5,353 nt of DNA, taken from assembly GCA_028696755.1 (NCBI GenBank), contig JAQVGK010000270.1, positions 1 through 5,353 of the forward strand, read 5' to 3'. The notes below the pieces were generated by a model, which did no database searches, was not told the DNA's origin, and saw only the letters and a list, made by a program, of their open reading frames with translations. The first letter of the stretch is position 1. Each line of letters starts with the position of its first letter. Origin of the DNA: Bacteroidales bacterium (lineage in GTDB: Bacteria; Bacteroidota; Bacteroidia; Bacteroidales; ML635J-15). Positions 1 through 4,278 of this stretch are shown one piece after another. The position numbers were made by a program, and so were the translations under genes.

Positions 1-48
1 GTCGTGATCACAATTTGAACCAGGGAAAATTATTACACCAAATTTCAT
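1..48 (-). CDS. purQ: Phosphoribosylformylglycinamidine synthase subunit PurQ, N-terminal fragment
   Basis: PurQ is the glutaminase subunit of FGAM synthase. It releases ammonia from glutamine for the PurL subunit in the fourth step of de novo purine synthesis, in the cytoplasm. Only 16 codons are in the window, cut by the left edge. They read MKFGVIIFPGSNCDHD, which I recognise as the conserved start of PurQ (MKFxVxxxPGSNCDxD); the class I amidotransferase Cys lies further on, outside the window. The ATG is at 48-46. It is supported by family alignment from residue 1 and by a Bacteroidota-type promoter box about 25 bases upstream. No Shine-Dalgarno sequence is visible; the leader is A/T-rich. 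The gene appears to be transcribed alone, or as the first gene of an operon continuing leftwards. The fragment is short, but the motif is distinctive, so the assignment is fairly secure. Confidence 0.85.
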   Translation of the reverse strand, partial: MKFGVIIFPGSNCDHD

Positions 49-70
49 AACTTTTGTTTTAAATTCTGCT

Positions 71-101
71 CAAAGATAGAAACATTGGAAAAAATACCGA
101 A
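71..101 (-). promoter_or_regulatory. Predicted Bacteroidota-type promoter for purQ
   Basis: On the minus strand positions 78-71 read TATCTTTG, an exact match to the Bacteroidota -7 consensus TAnnTTTG. Nineteen bases upstream, positions 101-98 read TTCG, matching three of four bases of the -33 element TTTG. Transcription would start near position 67, giving a leader of roughly 19 bases before the purQ ATG. The same -7 octamer precedes the secreted protein gene further right. The box is seen directly; the start point is inferred. Confidence 0.6.
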
Positions 102-145
102 ATTTTATTTTAAAAAAAGTAAAGATTGTTGGAAAAGGGGGAGGA

Positions 146-186
146 ATTGGAATAATGGATTAATGGACTATTGGAATAATGGGGGG
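146..186. repeat. Short-period degenerate repeat (ATTGGAATAATGG twice)
   Basis: The 13-base sequence ATTGGAATAATGG occurs at 146-158 and again at 170-182. The bases between (ATTAATGGACT) are made of the same TGGA/TAA elements, so the whole reads as irregular units of about 7 to 9 bases (TGGAATAA, TGGATTAA, TGGACTAT, TGGAATAA) ending in a run of six G at 181-186. Eleven bases of the unit (ATTGGAATAAT) recur on the minus strand at about 1167-1157, just after the dihydropyrimidinase stop codon. The repetition is directly visible. No function can be assigned; strand slippage or decay of a mobile or spacer element are both possible. Confidence 0.6.
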
Positions 187-239
187 CAGAGCCGTCAATG
201 GCTGCTGCTAGGAAGGAACAACAGGAATAGAAATTGGCA

Positions 240-259
240 TTCTGCAAAATTTTGTAGAA
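240..259. repeat. 20-base near-perfect palindrome
   Basis: TTCTGCAAAATTTTGTAGAA is self-complementary except for one G/T pair (positions 244 and 255). As plus-strand RNA that pair would be a G-U wobble. It sits about 190 bases upstream of the purQ start and just left of the Lys/Ala-coding remnant. It could be a protein-binding site or a weak hairpin, but AT-rich DNA produces such palindromes by chance and no second copy was seen. Confidence 0.3.
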
Positions 260-270
260 CCCCGAAGGAC

Positions 271-357
271 TCACGCAAGTAAAGCCTCCTTAGCCTTAGC
301 CTCAGCTTTCGCCTTTTTTTTGTAAGCAGTAAGCGGTGCGTCGGTATGTCGGTAGTG
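271..357 (-). other. Lys/Ala-rich coding remnant without a start codon
   Basis: Between in-frame minus-strand stops at 360-358 and 273-271 lie 28 codons with no ATG, GTG or TTG. The last 16 read KKKAKAEAKAKEALLA, encoded by an approximate hexamer repeat of Ala-Lys and Ala-Glu codons (GCTAAG, GCTGAG). The composition suggests the charged tail of a coiled-coil or histone-like protein. It lies about 50 bases after the secreted coiled-coil gene but in a different frame. It could be the relic of a longer or duplicated tail, or simply low-complexity DNA. It is not an intact gene; no ribosome entry site is evident. Confidence 0.3.
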
Positions 358-362
358 TCAAT

Positions 363-395
363 AAATGTCAACACATTTCAGATGCAATAAAATGT
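363..395 (-). repeat. AAATGT/ACATTT inverted repeats after the secreted protein gene
   Basis: AAATGT (363-368), ACATTT (373-378) and AAATGT (390-395) can form two mutually exclusive six-base stems: one with a 4-base loop (363-378) and one with an 11-base loop (373-395). They begin 15 bases after the stop codon of the minus-strand secreted protein gene, where a terminator would be expected. The stems are AT-rich and no T-run follows on the minus strand, so this is at best a weak terminator or a transcript-end stabiliser. Confidence 0.25.
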
Positions 396-409
396 CTCGA
401 AGCCACCTT

Positions 410-1075
410 TTACTTAATCTTCGATTCGCCTTTCTTCAATTTTTCGAACTCAGACTTTTGTTCATTCAACTTCGTTGCATTTTCTTCAATCTGTTTTCCC
501 ATCTTTTCGATTTCCTTTTCGTTTTGTTCGATTTTTTTCTTATAATCTTGGTTTTGTTTCTCTAAGTCAGATTTTGTTTTTATCATCTTTTCGTGTTCTT
601 TTTCTGCTTCTTTTAGATTCTTTTCCTCGGCCTTAAGAAATCCAGCATACGATTTTTCGGTAAGTTTGATTGCAAACTCTCTCATAATTTGTGAAATTCG
701 TATGTATTGCTCCTGATGCATAGACGAAGAAATAAACGCTCCGCCAAGATCAAATCCAGCAATAACTTCTATCTCGCCATCTTTACCTTCGAGAAAATAA
801 GCATAAACATCAATTGTGTTATTGCTCACCGAAGTTATTAGCAGATTATCACCAAATAACTCACCTTTTTTTGTTGAGGTTTTACCTTTATAATCTTTTA
901 AAAGACTTTCGAATTCTTTTTGAACCGTTTTAAGATCGCTGTGATAAACAGTTGTTGATAGTGCATTTTTATTCCCGCTACGGAATTTTCCAGAAACTTC
1001 GCGAACCTCAATTTTTTGAGCAAACATTACACTTACAACAACTAAACTCAATACAAACAAAATAGTTTTTTTCAT
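410..1075 (-). CDS. Secreted coiled-coil protein of unknown function
   Basis: A 221-residue protein with no function I can assign. It resembles a conserved hypothetical family that I associate with Bacteroidota, so the gene is probably real. Residues 1-19 form a signal peptide (MKK, then a hydrophobic stretch ending VMFA) with likely cleavage before Gln20. With no lipobox Cys and no second membrane segment, it should be soluble in the periplasm or exported. Residues 20-140 look like a globular, beta-rich domain with the recognisable stretches IEVREVSGKF, SVSNNTIDVYAYF and AGFDLGGAFISS. Residues 145-215 are almost wholly Lys, Glu, Gln and Asn, with heptad-spaced Leu, Ile and Met: a long coiled coil. 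The ATG at 1075 is supported by the signal peptide starting directly after it. A promoter box lies about 40 bases upstream and there is no Shine-Dalgarno sequence. It appears monocistronic, separated from the dihydropyrimidinase gene by 98 bases. Confidence 0.85.
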   Translation of the reverse strand: MKKTILFVLSLVVVSVMFAQKIEVREVSGKFRSGNKNALSTTVYHSDLKTVQKEFESLLKDYKGKTSTKKGELFGDNLLITSVSNNTIDVYAYFLEGKDGEIEVIAGFDLGGAFISSSMHQEQYIRISQIMREFAIKLTEKSYAGFLKAEEKNLKEAEKEHEKMIKTKSDLEKQNQDYKKKIEQNEKEIEKMGKQIEENATKLNEQKSEFEKLKKGESKIK

Positions 1076-1114
1076 AATTATATTTTTTTCAGGTTTTTAT
1101 TCATTGTACTTAGG

Positions 1115-1145
1115 CAAAGATAATAAAATTAAGTTTAATAGAAAA
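1115..1145 (-). promoter_or_regulatory. Predicted Bacteroidota-type promoter for the secreted coiled-coil protein
   Basis: Positions 1122-1115 on the minus strand read TATCTTTG, an exact TAnnTTTG -7 box. Nineteen bases upstream, 1145-1142 read TTTT, matching three of four bases of the -33 TTTG element. Transcription would begin near 1111, giving a leader of about 36 bases. This box implies that the gene need not depend on read-through from the dihydropyrimidinase gene upstream. No hairpin with a T-run separates the two, so some read-through remains possible. Confidence 0.6.
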
Positions 1146-1173
1146 AATTTGAAGATATTATTCCAATCAATGG

Positions 1174-2535
1174 TCAGCCCCTAGCTATAAACTTACCAAA
1201 ATCTTTATTTATTAAGTTTCCGTTATCAATTTTAATAACTCCCTTTGCAATAACGGTTTCGGCAATTCCCTTTGTTTCATATCCTTCAAAGATATCCAAA
1301 TCACAATTTTGATGATGATTTTTTACCGAGATAGTCTTTTCAGGTTTTGGATTCCAGATTACAATGTCGGCATCGGCACCAACTTGTACTTCGCCCTTTG
1401 CTGGGTACAATCCAAAGATTTTTGCTGGTGATGTTGAACATAAATCAACCCATTTATTCAAACTAATTTTGTTTTGAAGTACGCCGAAAGAATATAATAG
1501 AGATAATCTATGCTCTATTCCACCAGCTCCATTCGGAATTTTTCTAAAATCATTTTCCCCAGCTGCTTTTTGTTTAAAATTAAATGGGCAGTGATCGGTA
1601 CCAACAGTTTGAATTGTTCCATTTGACAGAGCTTCCCACAATGCGTTTTGATCTTCGATTTTTCGTAGCGGTGGACTAATAACAAAAGCAGCAGTTTTTT
1701 CGAACTCGCCTTCGTAACGCGATTCGTCGAGCAAAAGGTAGTGCGGACAAGTTTCGGCATATACTTTTTGACCAGATTGCTGTGCTTTCGAAATATGCTC
1801 GAGCGATAATCTCGACGAAACATGAACTATATAAATCGCACAATTTGCTTTCGCAGCTAGTTCGATGGATTTTTGCACAGCTAATGCTTCAAGCTCTGCC
1901 GGACGAGATTTCGCATGATAAAGCGGACTTAATTTATTTTCGCTTGCATATTTGTCGCGTAGCTCATCAACCTTGTCGCCATCCTCGCAATGGATAGTAA
2001 CAAGTCCGCCAGCATTGCCAACAACTTTCATAACTTTATAAAGATTGTCGTAATCAAGTCCAACAGAGTTTTTGTATGCCAGATAAACTTTAAAGGATGT
2101 GATGCCGCTTTTAATACAATCTTTAATTTCTTGTTCGGTATTGCTTGTCCATGATATTGGCGAAACATGAAACGAGTAATCGCAAATTGCTTTCTCTGCT
2201 TCTTTTTTTCGTTCGTTCAATGCCAAAACTAAAGATTGCGTTTTTGATGGTGTAACAAAATCGATTAGGGTAGTGGTGCCACCAAAAAGAGCAGCAATGC
2301 TTCCGGTGTAAAAATCATCAGCCGAAGGACCAGCAGGAGTAGGAAGCTGCATGTGAACATGTGGATCGATGCCTCCTGGAATTACATATTTTTCTTCAGC
2401 ATCAATAATTTTGCAGTTTTTTGTTGCTGGGATGTTATTAGCAATGTGCGAAATTTTGTTTCCAACGAGTAATACATCCGATTTTATTGTCTCAGATGCA
2501 GTAACGACGGTTCCGTTTTTAATTAAAATGTCCAT
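1174..2535 (-). CDS. hydA: Dihydropyrimidinase / D-hydantoinase family amidohydrolase
   Basis: A cytoplasmic binuclear-metal cyclic amidohydrolase (EC 3.5.2.2 family) that opens 5,6-dihydrouracil, dihydrothymine or 5-substituted hydantoins to N-carbamoyl amino acids. Its 453 residues are normal for the family. All metal-site residues are visible: His59 and His61 (DPHVH), Lys149 as the carbamylated bridging lysine (SFKVYLAYK), His182 (IHCEDGD), His238 (IVHVSS) and Asp314 (GTDHCPF). Tyr154 matches the oxyanion-stabilising tyrosine, and Ser287 and Asn335 (IPNGAGGIEHR) match substrate-binding positions. That last motif favours dihydropyrimidinase over allantoinase or dihydroorotase. The ATG at 2535 begins the usual small beta domain (MDILIKNGTVV). 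It lies 15 bases after the GSCFA gene's stop codon, so the two are probably co-transcribed. No dihydropyrimidine dehydrogenase or beta-ureidopropionase gene is in the window, so the physiological substrate is uncertain. Confidence 0.93.
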   Translation of the reverse strand: MDILIKNGTVVTASETIKSDVLLVGNKISHIANNIPATKNCKIIDAEEKYVIPGGIDPHVHMQLPTPAGPSADDFYTGSIAALFGGTTTLIDFVTPSKTQSLVLALNERKKEAEKAICDYSFHVSPISWTSNTEQEIKDCIKSGITSFKVYLAYKNSVGLDYDNLYKVMKVVGNAGGLVTIHCEDGDKVDELRDKYASENKLSPLYHAKSRPAELEALAVQKSIELAAKANCAIYIVHVSSRLSLEHISKAQQSGQKVYAETCPHYLLLDESRYEGEFEKTAAFVISPPLRKIEDQNALWEALSNGTIQTVGTDHCPFNFKQKAAGENDFRKIPNGAGGIEHRLSLLYSFGVLQNKISLNKWVDLCSTSPAKIFGLYPAKGEVQVGADADIVIWNPKPEKTISVKNHHQNCDLDIFEGYETKGIAETVIAKGVIKIDNGNLINKDFGKFIARG

Positions 2536-2550
2536 AATGCCGGTATAAAA

Positions 2551-3525
2551 CTAAATTTTAAATGCTTCTTCTTCAATGCTAAAATCTATTGAAGGAAAAT
2601 CATTTTTGATTTCTGCAATTTGTTTTTGCATTGTTTCGCAAAACTTACGATACTGTTCGGTTTTAGGATTAAAACCTCTGTGATTTGCAGCACTCACTAC
2701 TTTTGAAATCTTTTTATTTATCTCTTTTGTTTTGTCGGTAAAGAATGTCACGGCAAATCTCTCCATAATATATTCCGTTGCCATTTCCGAGGGATGAATC
2801 ATATCAGCGGCATAAAAAAGACAATCGCGTAGCTCGTCGTTTACAATCTCGTAAGCTGGAAAATAATAGGAATTTTCTGTTGTTTCAACTATATCCTTTA
2901 CTGCCAATATCAGAGCCGCTTTGCTTTGCTGATTTCCCACTGCACCATCGCGAAAATGCCTAACTGGACTAACTGTGAAAATGATTTTAAGCTCTGGATT
3001 TAGCTTTTTTAGCTCGTTTATTGTCATTCGCCAAATCATTACCGTTTCCTGAACAGAGAGAAAATCTCGCACAAAATTATTTTCGGGAAGCTTATGGCAA
3101 TTAGAGACAATTTCCTTTGATTCTGCTATACGATAAACAAAAGAGGTTCCGAATGTTATGAATAAAAATTTGGCATCTTCGAGCTCTTTCCTGAGTGTTG
3201 ACAAAGCCTCGTTCATTTTTTCGATTGCAAAACCTTTATCGATTGACGAAAACTCGGAATGAAAATTAAAGTTGTTGAATATGCCATTTGCAGAAAAGAC
3301 AGTGTCATGAGTAATTCTTGATGAGTCCAGAGCCAATTTTATCGTATTTGCCAAAGATGCTGGATTGTAATGAATCCCTGTTGGATTAACGCTTGTAGGA
3401 ATTTTTAGGCTCTTAACTTTGTTTCCGATGTTTTCGGCGAAACACGAACCAATAAAAATGCATTTATCATTATGAGAGATGCTCAATCCGAAATCGGGAA
3501 TTTCTACTATGGTTCTGAAATTCAT
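2551..3525 (-). CDS. GSCFA family protein, SGNH-hydrolase-like
   Basis: The 324-residue product carries the name-giving motif of the GSCFA family (Pfam PF08885) at residues 26-30, in CIFIGSCFAENIG. Other conserved blocks follow: SVNPTGIHYNP (45-55), FGTSFVYR (125-132), NCHKLP (142-147), FTVSPVRHFRDG (183-194) and DMIHPS (241-246). The family has no established reaction. The layout resembles SGNH/GDSL esterases: Ser27 early, a Gly-Thr-Ser block, and a late Asp241-x-x-His244 like the catalytic DxxH. An esterase or acyltransferase role is therefore an inference. No signal peptide or membrane segment is seen, so it should be cytoplasmic. The C-terminal 60 residues are charged and helical. The ATG at 3525 matches the expected family start, about 25 residues before the motif. 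It is followed after 15 bases by the dihydropyrimidinase gene, which suggests one transcript. It begins 133 bases after the nucleotidyltransferase gene ends. Confidence 0.9.
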   Translation of the reverse strand: MNFRTIVEIPDFGLSISHNDKCIFIGSCFAENIGNKVKSLKIPTSVNPTGIHYNPASLANTIKLALDSSRITHDTVFSANGIFNNFNFHSEFSSIDKGFAIEKMNEALSTLRKELEDAKFLFITFGTSFVYRIAESKEIVSNCHKLPENNFVRDFLSVQETVMIWRMTINELKKLNPELKIIFTVSPVRHFRDGAVGNQQSKAALILAVKDIVETTENSYYFPAYEIVNDELRDCLFYAADMIHPSEMATEYIMERFAVTFFTDKTKEINKKISKVVSAANHRGFNPKTEQYRKFCETMQKQIAEIKNDFPSIDFSIEEEAFKI

Positions 3526-3539
3526 TTTACTTTTTTATG

Positions 3540-3573
3540 TAAAAATATGAAAAGGCTTGGTTAATGATGCAAA
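3540..3573 (-). promoter_or_regulatory. Weak candidate promoter for the GSCFA/dihydropyrimidinase pair
   Basis: On the minus strand 3547-3540 read TATTTTTA, one base off the TAnnTTTG -7 box, and 3573-3570 read TTTG, an exact -33 element, separated by 22 bases. This would give a very short leader of about 10 bases. Both the spacing and the -7 match are imperfect in this AT-rich gap, so the call is tentative. Confidence 0.25.
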
Positions 3574-3596
3574 GAATGGGAAGTTTTTTTCTCAAG

Positions 3597-3630
3597 GTGT
3601 AATAATGGTTTTGTTAAAATAGTGTAATAA
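3597..3630. repeat. Direct repeat of GTGTAATAA upstream of the GSCFA gene
   Basis: GTGTAATAA occurs at 3597-3605 and 3622-3630, 25 bases apart start to start, or close to two and a half DNA turns. It lies upstream of the candidate GSCFA promoter, where an activator might bind. The repeat is short and AT-rich, so chance is a serious alternative. The rest of this 133-base gap holds no clear terminator for the nucleotidyltransferase gene. Confidence 0.25.
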
Positions 3631-3658
3631 ACTTCTATTTTATCTTTACTAAACGGCA

Positions 3659-4276
3659 TTAAATCAGACTCATTAAATCCAAATATTCCCTCTCAGTATT
3701 GATATTTGTCAAAATTTTATTACTGTTTGTCTCAACGCATTTTGCCTTGAATTGATGAAGAAAATCTTTTAAAATTATGTTGTTGTAATCCTTCCTTAGA
3801 ATTTCTGCTATCACTTTTGATGAAATTACAATTGGATGACCACCTTTTCCATTAAAAACAGGATAAACATAATCGGCAGAGTCTAGTTCTTTGTGCATTT
3901 TTGCTAACAAATCAGTATCTGCGAATGGATTATCGGCATTAGTAATAAAAACAGCATCGGCGTTTGAGCAATTATTTAAACCGAGTTGCAAGGAGTAGAA
4001 TCTGCCGTAATCGGGATTATCATTAATAACAATCACTATATTTTGTGGAAACGACACATTATTCTCCGAAAAAATTTGTGCAGTATCTTCGTTAATTACC
4101 ACAACAACCTTCTCGCAGCCAGCATTTACAAACTGATTGCATAAATGCTGAGTAAAATTCGCATCGTCGTTAAATTTAAGAGCAGCTTTTGGATAACCCA
4201 TTCGGCCAGATGTTCCAGCAGCAAGGATTATCGCAGAATAGAAAATTTTCGATTTTGCATCGTCAGATAAATTCAT
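3659..4276 (-). CDS. MobA/MocA-like nucleotidyltransferase (NTP_transf_3 type)
   Basis: A 205-residue cytoplasmic protein with the Rossmann-like fold of enzymes that transfer a nucleoside monophosphate to a small molecule. The NTP-binding signature LAAGTSGRMGYPK is at residues 18-30, with the expected Gly-rich loop and Lys30. NPDYGRFYSLQLGL (87-100), NADNPF with the metal-binding Asp115 (113-118), GKGGHPIVIS (143-152) and NINTEREY (191-198) match the remaining blocks of the MobA/MocA family. Asn116 stands where MocA proteins usually have Gln (DQP), and Asn191/Asn193 resemble MobA more than the DxDTPED of MocA. The acceptor could be a molybdenum cofactor, but no molybdenum genes are nearby, so I leave it open. 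The ATG at 4276 overlaps the caspase stop codon as TAATG. A TTG two codons earlier (4282) is also in frame but less likely. About ten residues precede the first strand, which is slightly long. Confidence 0.85.
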   Translation of the reverse strand: MNLSDDAKSKIFYSAIILAAGTSGRMGYPKAALKFNDDANFTQHLCNQFVNAGCEKVVVVINEDTAQIFSENNVSFPQNIVIVINDNPDYGRFYSLQLGLNNCSNADAVFITNADNPFADTDLLAKMHKELDSADYVYPVFNGKGGHPIVISSKVIAEILRKDYNNIILKDFLHQFKAKCVETNSNKILTNINTEREYLDLMSLI

Positions 4277-4278
4277 TA
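4274..4278 (-). promoter_or_regulatory. TAATG stop/start overlap, probable translational coupling
   Basis: On the minus strand, 4278-4274 read TAATG: the TAA ending the caspase gene shares its last A with the ATG of the nucleotidyltransferase. Only a weak AGAG stands upstream as a possible Shine-Dalgarno element, so re-initiation by ribosomes finishing the caspase gene is the likely way in. This overlap also decides the start codon in favour of ATG over the nearby TTG. Confidence 0.7.

Larger units (their letters stand above)
49..409. other. 361-base non-coding stretch between the secreted protein gene and purQ
   Basis: I find no convincing gene here on either strand. The stretch holds, from left to right: the purQ leader and promoter, a short-period G-rich repeat, a near-palindrome, a Lys/Ala-coding remnant without a start codon, and a small set of AAATGT/ACATTT inverted repeats just after the stop codon of the secreted protein. 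A plus-strand open frame at 85-282 begins before the G-rich repeat and translates partly as repeated Trp-Asn-Asn-Gly. It looks like a by-product of that repeat rather than a protein. No tRNA-like or recognisable riboswitch-like fold was found by eye. Confidence 0.6.

Noticed and set aside
85..282. Plus-strand open frame of 65 codons in the gap before purQ
   Set aside because: It runs across the G-rich short repeat, translates partly as repeated Trp-Asn-Asn-Gly, has no recognisable domain and overlaps the purQ promoter on the other strand. Repeat-generated frame.
311..321. Run of eight T on the plus strand as a possible terminator
   Set aside because: No GC-rich hairpin precedes it and no plus-strand gene ends nearby; it is the reverse of AAA/AAG lysine codons in the remnant.
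336..565. Two overlapping plus-strand open frames rich in Phe, Leu and Ser, resembling membrane segments
   Set aside because: They are the antisense reading of the Lys/Glu-rich coiled-coil gene; AAA and GAA codons read backwards give Phe and Ser. Not genes.
1076..1173. Possible terminator between the dihydropyrimidinase and secreted protein genes
   Set aside because: Only a trivial CCA/TGG pairing is present near 1160-1173, with no stable stem and T-run.
1515..1823. Minus-strand open frame of 102 codons inside the dihydropyrimidinase gene
   Set aside because: It is out of frame with an intact, motif-complete dihydropyrimidinase and shows no family features.
1782..1997. Plus-strand open frame opposite the dihydropyrimidinase gene
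   Set aside because: Antisense shadow of conserved coding sequence, with no family motifs.
2778..2963. Plus-strand open frame opposite the GSCFA gene
   Set aside because: Antisense shadow with no recognisable features.
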